A stretch of DNA of 64,000 nucleotides from Levilinea sp. (GTDB taxonomy: Bacteria; Chloroflexota; Anaerolineae; Anaerolineales; Anaerolineaceae): NCBI GenBank assembly GCA_029975215.1, contig JARKPO010000076.1, positions 1 to 64,000 on the forward strand, given 5' to 3'. This document shows, one piece after another, positions 8,058 through 16,034 of the stretch (position 1 is its first letter; every line of letters starts with the position of its first letter). The notes under the pieces were generated by a model. The model saw nothing but the letters and a program-made list of their open reading frames with translations. It was not told where the DNA came from and searched no databases. Made by a program: the position numbers and the translations under genes.

Positions 8058-11000
8058 TTACGGCGCGAGGACGGTGAAATTGCTGGATGCGCTCCAGGGG
8101 CCGGTGTAACCCAGCCAATTGACGGCGCGCACGCGCCAGTAGTGCTTGCCGTTGACCAGATTGGGCGTTACCCAGCTCAGCTCGCCCGCGTCCAGAATGA
8201 CATCCTGCAGGGGGCTGGAGAAGTTGCTGGTGTCATCTACCTGCACCTGGTACACCGGCGGCTGGTAGCCGCCCCAGGAAGCCTCCTGCCACACCAGTTC
8301 CACGGCGCGGCTGGGCTGGATGCTGTTGTTGGCCGGGCTGGTCAGTTTAGGCCGCCCCAGGCCAGGGGTGACGGCAAAGCTCTCAGTGGGCATCCAGGGT
8401 GTGGCCACCCCCTCCACCACGGCGGACATGCGCCAGTAGTACCAGCCGTGCGACAGGGGGCCCAGAACCCAACGCGTTTCATTGCCGGGCACGGTTAAGA
8501 ACAGCACCTGGTTGCCGGCGGTAAAGTAGGGGCTGCGGCTGACCTCCAGATAATAATGCGAGGCGGATTTCAGGCGCGTCCAGCGCAGGGCGGGGTTGGT
8601 TTGGGTGGTGTAAGTGCTGTCCTGGGGGCTGCGCAGTAAGCTGACATCAAAAGTGAAGAAGTCGCTCCAGGGCGAAACGTTGCCGGCGGCGTCCACGGCC
8701 TGCACCTGCCAGTAGTAGCGTCCGTAGGGCAGCGCCTCGGCGGCGGTCAGCACGGTACTGGTTTTGAGGGTGGTTGTGTCCACCAGGATGCGCGAGAAGC
8801 TGGGTTCGTCCGAGAGGAGCAGGCGGTAGCTCTGCGCGCCGGGGGAACGCATCCAGGCGAACAAGGGCGTAGCATCGGTGGTGTTGGTGTTCTGTTTGGG
8901 CGTGCGCAGCAGCGGCGCAGGCGGAGCGGTGGTGTCAACGGTGAAGTTCCACACCTGGCTCCATTTACCGGGCAGGTCAAAGGGGTTGACCGCGTACACG
9001 CGCCAGAAGTAGCGTCCCTCAGCCAGTGCATCGTCTGCGGGCAGGGTGAAGGTGGAGCCGGTGACAACGTAGGTTCCCACCAGGCTCTGGAAGGCCGAGT
9101 CGCTGGCGATTTGCAGGGTGTAGGATTTATCGGTGGGGCCGGGAGTCCACTCAAAGGCAGGGGTGGTGTCATTCAGGAAAGCACGGGAAAGGGGCGCAAC
9201 CAGCTTGGGAGCGGAGGGGATGCTGCTGAGGGTGAAGTCTAGACTGTAGGCTCCGCCGGGGAGTCCGTCGCCGTCGCCGTCGAAGAGGTTGCGCTGGCTG
9301 TCATCCAACCAGCCGTCCAGAATTTCGAGGGTGTAGACCCCTGATTCGAGGGCCTTGCCGCCGTTGAGCAGCAGCTTGGCCGCGCGGTTGGCGGCGTCGT
9401 AGACCACCAGGTTGACCGTCACCGGCTGGCCGGAGACGGTCAGACGGTAGGCGTTGGGGTTGGTGACATCCCGCGGGTAGAGCAGATCGCCGCTGGGGTT
9501 GTACATCGGCTCGCTGAAATGCACCCACAGCTGCGTGATGGGCAGATTGGTGATGATTTCGCCGGGGGTGATTTGCTGGTCAGCGGTGGGACGGAAGGAA
9601 TTGACTTTGAGGACGGTGGGGGGCACCGCCTCCTGGAAGTTGGCCGTCACCAGGGTGTTGGGGTTCACCTGCATCATGAATTGCGGGTCGGAGGTGGTAT
9701 AGCCCGCCACTCGCCAGTGGTCGAACTTGAAGCCTGGGTTGGCGGCGGCTTCCAACTGCACCATCGTGCCTTGCAGATAACCACCGGGACAGTTGGGGGC
9801 GGGGGTCGCGTTCACCGTTCCGGCGGAGGCCGGGGATACGGCGGTTTGCAGCGGAATGCAGGGGATTTGTTGGGTGTAGGTCACGTCCCCGTCGGCGTCG
9901 TAGACGCGGGCGCTGACGCGCGTGTCGGGCAGGAGCAGCAGGCGTTCGGTGGGCGCAGCCCAATCACCAAACCAGTCCTGCAGCCAGTCGTGATTTTGGG
10001 TATCCCAGCTGCCGCCGCCGTCCGCTACGACCTGCACGCGGTCGTATTGGCTCAGATTATCCGCCAGCACCTGCACCAAAGCACCGGGTTGGGCTGTACC
10101 CGTCACCTGCTGAGCGGGCAGGTTAACCTGATTCACAACCACCGTTTCCAGGGTGAGCTGTTTGACGGTGACCCCGTCGCTGACTTCCACGGTCATGCCC
10201 GGGGTCAGGGCAACCTGATGATCGCCGCTGCTCAAGAAGGCATAGCCAATGCTGTTGGTCTGCGTGGTGGTCTGATAGAGCAGGGCGCTGCCGCTGTCAC
10301 GGATGGCAACGTTCAGGTCGGTATTGATCGGGAAATTCCACACAGAGATGCCCCGGTCGTTCAGGCTGACCTGGAGCATGGGCACGCGCTGGCTGCTGAC
10401 CCAGCTGGGGTTCTGCCAGGCCAGGAACAGACGCAGATACCCATCGGACGCAGTCAGGCGGTTGCCGTCCAGCCGCAGCTGGCGCAGGTACGGGGACAAG
10501 ATCCAGGGAATCTCGCCGCTGAGCTGGTTGTTGGCCAGTTCCAGAACTTCCAGCCCCTGGGTATTTTCGCTGAACAGTTCGGGCGGGATGGGCCCGCTGA
10601 GGCGGTTGTTGGAAAGCTGGAGCACCTGAAGGGGCAGATTGCCCAACACGGCCGGCAGCGGCCCGCTGAGCAGGTTGCTTTGCAGATCCAGGTAGGTCAG
10701 ATGGCCCAGGCTGCCAAGTTCTGTGGGGATGGGCCCGCTGAGCTGGTTGTGATGAACCTCAAAGCGCTCCAACCAGAAGAGCTGGTTAAGATCGGTGGGA
10801 ATGGGGCCGGTGAGGCGGTTATAGGAGAGATCCAGGCTGTTGAGATACCAGAAATGATCCCGCAGGGCGCTGGGGATGCCGCCGTTGAACTGGTTCCCGG
10901 CCAGGTTGAGGCTGCGCAGGGCGGGCCAGTCGGCGCCGTCCAAGGGCAGGGGGCCGCCGAGCTGGTTGTAGCTCAGGTCCAGGGTGCGCAGGTTGGGCAG

Positions 11001-12155
11001 GGTTTTCAGGCCAGCGGGCAGCGTGCCGCTGAACTGGTTGTGATCCAGGCGCAGGGTTTTGAGCCAGGGCATTTTGGAGAAGCTGTCGGAAAGCGACGGC
11101 CCCAACTGGTTCTCGCCCAGGTCGATGTGCGGGAAGCCGCTCAGCGTGTAGAACTTGGCAGGCAGGCTGCCTTTGAGCTTATTGCCGCGCAGATACAGAC
11201 TGTAGTCTTTGCCGCAGTACACGCCATACCAGCCGCAAACGTAAGGATCGTACAGCCAGCCCTCACTGTTTTTCCAGTTTTTGCCGTCTGCGGCGTTGAA
11301 CAGGCTCACCAGGGCTTCGCAGTCGCTGACGCTGACGCCCTCAGCATTGGCGCAGGAGAAGGGCGGGCTGCTTAAGGTCATCAGCGCCCGGATTCGCTTG
11401 GTGCGGTCCGTGCGCACGGTTGCCGGATTGGTGGTTCCGGTCAGGTCACCGTTCCAGCGCACAAATTGATAATCCGTCCCCTGGTAATCTTTTCCTGTGA
11501 CGGCCTGCAAGCGTACCTGGGTGCCGGCCTGATACACGCGCGGGCCTTTGCCGCAGTTGCCCGCAGGCTCAGCCAGGATGGCGTTGCCGTCCTCGCTGTA
11601 TTGGGCTTCCATGAATAAACCCTTACACAGCGTGGATAGGTGCAGGGTGTACTCCATCGCGAACTCGCTCATCCAGGAATAAACATGGATGTAGTAGCGC
11701 CCGCTTTGCTGGGGCGTGAAGGCGTAACTCATATATTCGCGCCCATTTTCGCTGAAGAGATAAATCCCATCGGACCACAACCACCAGGAATCAACGGCCA
11801 TGTTCCCGTCTGCGTCCACAAGCTCGAACGTGGGCCAGGGGTAGGGTGTGCCGTATTCAAGGGTGACCACCAGTTCCTGCCCGGCGGTCAGATCCACGGC
11901 GTAGTAATCGTTCTCACTGCCCGGGCACAACTGGGCCTGGATGCTCTCGTTGGGGTCCACCAGTGGTGCTTGCCCCAGGGTATCGTTAGGCTCCAATGGG
12001 TCTGGAGACGGATAGCAGCCGCCTCCGCCCTGGGGTGCGGCGGGCGGGTCTTCGGCCTGGGCCTGCGCCGGGCTGGCCCCCACCCACGAGATAAGAAGAA
12101 CGAAAACCACGATGGCATTGAACATGCCTTTCCACAATTGGCCCCGCTGATTCAT
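8058..12155 (-). CDS. Large secreted multidomain protein with plant-type leucine-rich repeats
   Basis: A 1365-residue exported protein of unknown function. The ATG at 12155 is preceded by GAGG and opens a signal peptide ending in AQAQA. Visible domains in order: a PPC-like beta domain (about 40-150, LEPNDT start); an InlB-B-like repeat; an LRR cap with CGWYGVYC (about 275-312); about ten plant-receptor-type repeats with the LxxNxLxGxIP pattern (about 313-570); another InlB-like repeat (about 770-845); an SbsA/Ig-like domain (about 846-965); and four fibronectin-III-like repeats to the end, each with a YFWRV or YYWRV-type strand. It contains no enzyme motif, so adhesion or polymer binding is plausible but inferred. 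Its -10 box lies inside a hairpin loop. Confidence 0.85.
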   Translation of the reverse strand: MNQRGQLWKGMFNAIVVFVLLISWVGASPAQAQAEDPPAAPQGGGGCYPSPDPLEPNDTLGQAPLVDPNESIQAQLCPGSENDYYAVDLTAGQELVVTLEYGTPYPWPTFELVDADGNMAVDSWWLWSDGIYLFSENGREYMSYAFTPQQSGRYYIHVYSWMSEFAMEYTLHLSTLCKGLFMEAQYSEDGNAILAEPAGNCGKGPRVYQAGTQVRLQAVTGKDYQGTDYQFVRWNGDLTGTTNPATVRTDRTKRIRALMTLSSPPFSCANAEGVSVSDCEALVSLFNAADGKNWKNSEGWLYDPYVCGWYGVYCGKDYSLYLRGNKLKGSLPAKFYTLSGFPHIDLGENQLGPSLSDSFSKMPWLKTLRLDHNQFSGTLPAGLKTLPNLRTLDLSYNQLGGPLPLDGADWPALRSLNLAGNQFNGGIPSALRDHFWYLNSLDLSYNRLTGPIPTDLNQLFWLERFEVHHNQLSGPIPTELGSLGHLTYLDLQSNLLSGPLPAVLGNLPLQVLQLSNNRLSGPIPPELFSENTQGLEVLELANNQLSGEIPWILSPYLRQLRLDGNRLTASDGYLRLFLAWQNPSWVSSQRVPMLQVSLNDRGISVWNFPINTDLNVAIRDSGSALLYQTTTQTNSIGYAFLSSGDHQVALTPGMTVEVSDGVTVKQLTLETVVVNQVNLPAQQVTGTAQPGALVQVLADNLSQYDRVQVVADGGGSWDTQNHDWLQDWFGDWAAPTERLLLLPDTRVSARVYDADGDVTYTQQIPCIPLQTAVSPASAGTVNATPAPNCPGGYLQGTMVQLEAAANPGFKFDHWRVAGYTTSDPQFMMQVNPNTLVTANFQEAVPPTVLKVNSFRPTADQQITPGEIITNLPITQLWVHFSEPMYNPSGDLLYPRDVTNPNAYRLTVSGQPVTVNLVVYDAANRAAKLLLNGGKALESGVYTLEILDGWLDDSQRNLFDGDGDGLPGGAYSLDFTLSSIPSAPKLVAPLSRAFLNDTTPAFEWTPGPTDKSYTLQIASDSAFQSLVGTYVVTGSTFTLPADDALAEGRYFWRVYAVNPFDLPGKWSQVWNFTVDTTAPPAPLLRTPKQNTNTTDATPLFAWMRSPGAQSYRLLLSDEPSFSRILVDTTTLKTSTVLTAAEALPYGRYYWQVQAVDAAGNVSPWSDFFTFDVSLLRSPQDSTYTTQTNPALRWTRLKSASHYYLEVSRSPYFTAGNQVLFLTVPGNETRWVLGPLSHGWYYWRMSAVVEGVATPWMPTESFAVTPGLGRPKLTSPANNSIQPSRAVELVWQEASWGGYQPPVYQVQVDDTSNFSSPLQDVILDAGELSWVTPNLVNGKHYWRVRAVNWLGYTGPWSASSNFTVLAP

Positions 12156-12210
12156 GGTTAACCTCACTGGTTCATTTGGGATACAGATGAAATCAATGCT
12201 GTTGGTGAAC

Positions 12211-12252
12211 AAAAAAAGCCCGCCTGAGTTGATTATACAGTCGGATGCGGGC
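12211..12252 (-). promoter_or_regulatory. Promoter of the LRR gene embedded in a terminator-like hairpin
   Basis: On the reverse strand GCCCGC (12252-12247) can pair with GCGGGC (12223-12218), followed by seven T. The 23-nt loop contains TATAAT (12237-12232). No strong -35. A transcript that starts here would lack the upstream arm, whereas readthrough from herA would carry the whole hairpin. Confidence 0.45.
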
Positions 12253-12311
12253 GGAGAAACCGGCCTGGATGGGATGTAAAGAGATTGTAAACCGCTCAGA
12301 CCGGGGAGCCG

Positions 12312-12349
12312 AAAAAAAAGCCCCCTGCTGTGGATTGACAGCAAGGGGG
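12312..12349 (-). terminator. Intrinsic terminator of the nurA-herA operon
   Basis: On the reverse strand CCCCC-TT-GCTGT pairs with ACAGC-A-GGGGG around a 6-nt loop, followed by eight T. Confidence 0.88.
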
Positions 12350-12380
12350 ATTTTTGGAAGGGTTTTCTGCGGGGATTGCC

Positions 12381-14096
12381 TTAAGAAATCCCCAGTTCTT
12401 TCATCAAGTCGCTTTGCGAACGGGCGTTTCCGGCTTTGCCGCCCAACAGTTCCTGCCAGAAGCGGTCATCGTAGCGGCGCGAGCGCACCAGCATGGGCAT
12501 GGGCATGCCCCAGCCCAGCAGCAGGACTTCCTCTTTGGGCTGCAGGCGCGCCAACATGCCGCGCAGGGCGTCGCGCCCGGCCAGCCCAGAAAGCACAGCC
12601 TGAATATCGCTTTCGTCGCCTAGCCAGCCGGTGACGCGCGTGCCGAGCTGCGACATGACCTCGTCATAAATTTGCGACGGGCGCTGGTCAATGATCAGCA
12701 GGGTGACGTAGTATTTGCGCATTTCGCGGGCGATGGTGCTGAAGGCGGTTTGGGCGGCCATCTCGCGGTTGAGCAGCTTGTGGGCTTCTTCCACCACAAT
12801 CACCAGGGGGCGGGGTTCTTTTTCGCCGTGGGCGCGGAAGTCGTTGGTGCGCTTTTCCCAGGCGGCGCGGATGCGGCGGGTGAGGATATTGGCCACCAGC
12901 AGATAGTCCAGGTCTCGTTCATATTCACCGAAGGACAGCACTACATGTTTGCCCTCTTCCAGCGAGTGGATCACCTCCTGCAGGCTGTCGGAAGCGGGTT
13001 TTTCCACGATGTAGGGCAGGTTGTACACCCGTTCCAATTTGCTGCGCAGGCCTTCGGCGGCGGCCACGTTGACCCCCGCTTCCAGCGCCCAGGCGGCCAC
13101 GCTGTCGGGTGCGGGAATTTTCTTGCCGTTGTCATCCTCGATGACGGCCCCCACCTTCAGCCCGCGGAAGCGCGAGAACCAGTGGTTGCCAAAGGAATGG
13201 TAGAGAGCGTCCAGGGTGGTGGGGGTGGTCTCTTTCAGGTTCAGCTCGCGGGTGAGCATCTCAATATCCGCGGCGGTGATGTCGCTTTCGGCCAGTTCCA
13301 GATGAAAATCGGGGGCCTGCCCGCGGATCATGGTGCCGCGGCCCACGCCCACCACCCGCACGCGGCTGCGGCCAAATTTGCTCTGCAGGCCGGTGACGCG
13401 CTGACCGGTGTCGCTGGCGGTGTCATCCAGGCCGTATTCGTTGTGCATGTCGAGGACCAGGATGGAGGCCTTGTTGCGGTGCATCAGCCCGGCCAGCAGG
13501 ATGCGGGTGAGGAAGGATTTGCCGGTTCCGGTGGCGCCGAAGATGCCGGAGGAGCGCTGCACAAACTTGTCCAGATTAAGGCTGATGGGATGGCCCTGTT
13601 CGCGGGTGCTGCCGATTTGGAAATTGCCGCCTTCGCCGGGCACGCCGAAGATCTCGGCCACGTCGCCCGCGTCGGCCATGCGCACGGGGGCGTGGTGGGA
13701 GGGGATGGTTTTCACCGGCAGCAGGCGCAGTTCATGGTCGTCGGAGTGCTCAGCGCGCCAGGCCGGGTAGCGCGGGTCGCCCGGGTCGGGGCCGATTTCG
13801 CGCATCAGCTGCGGCAGGACTTCCAGATTGGTGTACAGGGTCTGCCCGTGCAGCAGCCCCGCCAGGGCGGGGGGCAGGCGCTGTTCGGACTGCTCATCGG
13901 CAAAGCGCGGGTCGGTGGCGCCCAGCTCCAGGTCGGTGACCAGGCCGTAGAACTGCCAATCACCGCTGTTGACGACCACAAAGGCCCCTTCCTGCACGCT
14001 TTGGGGCGAGACATTGAGGCGCACGCGCAGGCTGTTCTTCAGCCCGCCGCCGACGACGTAGCCGATGATCGGGTTGGAAAGCGGCTTTTCAGGCAT
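12381..14096 (-). CDS. herA: HerA-like hexameric DNA translocase/helicase ATPase
   Basis: A 571-residue FtsK/HerA-superfamily ATPase. It begins with a HAS-barrel (about 8-120). The Walker A is GATGTGKS at 187-194, the Walker B LVIVVEEAHKLL is at about 431-442, and a DQRPSQI segment at 470-476 fits the sensor/arginine region. In archaea HerA forms a ring that pumps DNA into the nuclease NurA for end resection; bacterial homologues are often paired in the same way. Here nurA is two genes upstream in the same operon, which supports that role. It overlaps the preceding gene by 8 nt. A defence role is known for some HerA systems, but no defence partner such as a Sir2 or DUF4297 protein is present. 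Confidence 0.9.
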   Translation of the reverse strand: MPEKPLSNPIIGYVVGGGLKNSLRVRLNVSPQSVQEGAFVVVNSGDWQFYGLVTDLELGATDPRFADEQSEQRLPPALAGLLHGQTLYTNLEVLPQLMREIGPDPGDPRYPAWRAEHSDDHELRLLPVKTIPSHHAPVRMADAGDVAEIFGVPGEGGNFQIGSTREQGHPISLNLDKFVQRSSGIFGATGTGKSFLTRILLAGLMHRNKASILVLDMHNEYGLDDTASDTGQRVTGLQSKFGRSRVRVVGVGRGTMIRGQAPDFHLELAESDITAADIEMLTRELNLKETTPTTLDALYHSFGNHWFSRFRGLKVGAVIEDDNGKKIPAPDSVAAWALEAGVNVAAAEGLRSKLERVYNLPYIVEKPASDSLQEVIHSLEEGKHVVLSFGEYERDLDYLLVANILTRRIRAAWEKRTNDFRAHGEKEPRPLVIVVEEAHKLLNREMAAQTAFSTIAREMRKYYVTLLIIDQRPSQIYDEVMSQLGTRVTGWLGDESDIQAVLSGLAGRDALRGMLARLQPKEEVLLLGWGMPMPMLVRSRRYDDRFWQELLGGKAGNARSQSDLMKELGIS

Positions 14097-14721
14097 TTTG
14101 CCCTCCGATGGAATCCATTTGGGCGTCAGCCAGCGCGCCTAAGACGCCCATCAGGGTGGGGTAATCATCGCGCAGCAGGGTGATCAGCTCGGCGGCGGCC
14201 TGCTGCGCCCACTGGCGGCTGCCCGCCTCATTTTGGGCAGCGGCGGCCTGCTGCACATGGGCGGCCAGCAGCTCTTCTACGGGCAGGTCGCGGGCGCGCA
14301 GAACGTGGCGGAAATAGCCAAAGCGGCCGGCGGCGGTGAAACGGGCCAGTTCAGCCGGGCTGCACAGGTAAATCACATCCAGGGTCAGGGGCGGGCGCGG
14401 CGGCAGCAGATGACAGATCTGGCCGTTTTGTTCGTAGCCGGTAAATAGCACCGAAATTTCCACGGGCACATTGCGGTTCAGACGGTTATCCAGGATGACG
14501 CTGGGGTGTACCTGATCTGCGGTGATCAGCTGGCGCACCAAGCCGTCATCATCCACGTGGATATCGTAGATCAGTCCATACACCTGGGTGTGGGCGGGGT
14601 CTTCCAGGGGGATGCGCACCATGCCCCCCAGGGCGGGCACATCAATATCCGACAACCGGCAGCCGATGACGCAGCCGGTGGTGCTGGAGCGCAGCAGGCG
14701 CCCAATTTCAATTGTGCTCAT
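14089..14721 (-). CDS. HAS-barrel-like protein of the HerA-NurA operon
   Basis: A 210-residue protein encoded between nurA and herA, with overlaps of 4 and 8 nt. Its first 100 residues (IGRLLRSSTTGCVIGC, then GLIYDI) resemble a HAS (HerA-ATP synthase) barrel, the domain that also begins HerA, so it may be an accessory that docks on the ring. The rest is helical and alanine/glutamine rich. No catalytic motif is visible. The close packing argues that it works with the two neighbours. The exact function is unknown. Confidence 0.7.
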   Translation of the reverse strand: MSTIEIGRLLRSSTTGCVIGCRLSDIDVPALGGMVRIPLEDPAHTQVYGLIYDIHVDDDGLVRQLITADQVHPSVILDNRLNRNVPVEISVLFTGYEQNGQICHLLPPRPPLTLDVIYLCSPAELARFTAAGRFGYFRHVLRARDLPVEELLAAHVQQAAAAQNEAGSRQWAQQAAAELITLLRDDYPTLMGVLGALADAQMDSIGGQNA

Positions 14722-15881
14722 CGTCCGTACCTCGTTCGTTGATGGCTCATCTGTTTATGATACAGTTTGTTCGACAGGCTGCCGGGGTCTAACCCGCGCG
14801 AAAGCAGCTCGCGCTGGAGCATGAGCAGCACCTGTTCGGCTTCTTCAAAGCGCACCACGGCCACCTCATGCGCGCGCTGGAGGATGTAGGGGTAGGGGCG
14901 GCTGCCCAACAGGGAGCATTGAGCTAGCAGGGCGGCGTGCAGCAGGTCCACGCTGGCGGGCTCCTGGGCCACCCAGGCAGGGATCTCCACCCGCGCCAGA
15001 TAGGGCTGGTGGGGGCGGCCGACGTTGAGATAGAGAAAGTGCAGGGCCAGCTCCTGGCTATAACTTTGGGCGCGGTTGGATTGCAGGGCGAAGACCGCCG
15101 AGCGCTCACCCACGCCCAGCAGGCCGCGGAACAGGTCGCCGTCATCCACGCCGAAGAGGGGACGCAGTTGACTGGCGCGGCCCAGTTCGTCTTCCGCCAG
15201 GATCAGTAATTCCAGAGCGCGCACCACCAACTGAGCTTTGAGGATTTCCACATACCCGGCGGTGATGACGCTCAGGCGTGCCAGGGAGCGCAGCTCATCC
15301 AGGTATTGGCGCAGCTCTGGCTGCCCGGTTTCGCGGAAGAGTTCCAGCGGCCCGTCGGTGAGGGCCACCACCGGCCCCGGAAGCTGCGCGGCGCGGCGAG
15401 CCAGCACCTGCCGTTCCAGGATGTCGCGGCGGTTTTCCACGGCCTCTTCGGTCAGGGACGCGCCGGTTGGGTGATCCTCGTCGTCGGCCAGCAGCAGGGT
15501 GGTGATGTGTTCCTGGGGGGCGGCGGCTTCCTGGGGGTGCATTTCGATCAGGCCGACGTTGAGCAGGGCGAATTCCACCGCGGCGTGGCGGTCGGGGGGG
15601 ATCTGGGAGCCGTCAGCGGCCAGCAAAGTGCGCGGCTGGTCTTGATGGGGGGGCGGGCGGTGCAGGGTCAGCCCTTCTGCGGCGGGGGCTGCGCAGCGCA
15701 GGCGCGGGTCTTGAAGCGCGGCCAGCTCAATGCGCTCGCGCAGGCGCTGCGGTTGGGCGGCGGCCTGCTGTAAGAGGCGCAGGGCCTGTTCGCGGCGCTC
15801 CCGCAGGCTGTGTTCGCGCTGCAGAGCGCGTTCACCGAGGGTGTGGATTTGGGGCTGCAGTTCCTGATAATTAATGGGCAT
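14718..15881 (-). CDS. nurA: NurA-type 5'-3' nuclease
   Basis: A 387-residue nuclease of the NurA family. It shows the conserved acidic motifs LLAADGSQI (Asp90) and VVALTDGPLE (Asp176), which in characterised NurA proteins bind manganese. The first 85 residues form a charged helical region. NurA works as a dimer fed by the HerA ring to make 3' single-stranded overhangs. It is the first gene of the three-gene operon. The ATG at 15881 has a TTGCAA/TATAAT promoter about 40 nt upstream. It overlaps the next gene by 4 nt. Confidence 0.85.
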   Translation of the reverse strand: MPINYQELQPQIHTLGERALQREHSLRERREQALRLLQQAAAQPQRLRERIELAALQDPRLRCAAPAAEGLTLHRPPPHQDQPRTLLAADGSQIPPDRHAAVEFALLNVGLIEMHPQEAAAPQEHITTLLLADDEDHPTGASLTEEAVENRRDILERQVLARRAAQLPGPVVALTDGPLELFRETGQPELRQYLDELRSLARLSVITAGYVEILKAQLVVRALELLILAEDELGRASQLRPLFGVDDGDLFRGLLGVGERSAVFALQSNRAQSYSQELALHFLYLNVGRPHQPYLARVEIPAWVAQEPASVDLLHAALLAQCSLLGSRPYPYILQRAHEVAVVRFEEAEQVLLMLQRELLSRGLDPGSLSNKLYHKQMSHQRTRYGR

Positions 15882-15920
15882 GTTGTCCCCTGACAGGTTC
15901 CTAGAACAATTGTTAACGAA

Positions 15921-15948
15921 ATTATACCTGCTTCAATGCACTTTGCAA
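15921..15948 (-). promoter_or_regulatory. Promoter of the nurA operon
   Basis: Reverse strand: TTGCAA (15948-15943), 16-bp spacer, TATAAT (15926-15921). Confidence 0.65.
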
Positions 15949-15961
15949 GCGTATTGCGCTT

Positions 15962-16007
15962 AAAAAAATGGGCAGGGTTCGGCCCTTTGGCGAGAGCCGA
16001 ACCCTGC
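15962..16007 (-). terminator. Intrinsic terminator of the HtrA-like protease gene
   Basis: A perfect 12-bp stem (GCAGGGTTCGGC and its complement, 12-nt loop) is followed on the reverse strand by CCATTTTTTTAA. Confidence 0.9.
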
Positions 16008-16034
16008 ATTGAGTTCGTCAGGCGGGCGCATCAG

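Noticed and set aside
9519..11375. 618-codon forward open frame
   Set aside because: Antisense to the LRR gene; Gly/Gln/Val-biased translation without motifs or ribosome binding site.
12672..14183. 503-codon forward open frame
   Set aside because: Antisense to herA, whose Walker motifs prove the other strand.
12381..15881. HerA-NurA as an antiphage defence island
   Set aside because: Known HerA defence systems pair it with Sir2 or DUF4297-type proteins; here the partner is NurA and the flanks are housekeeping or surface genes. DNA repair is the simpler reading.
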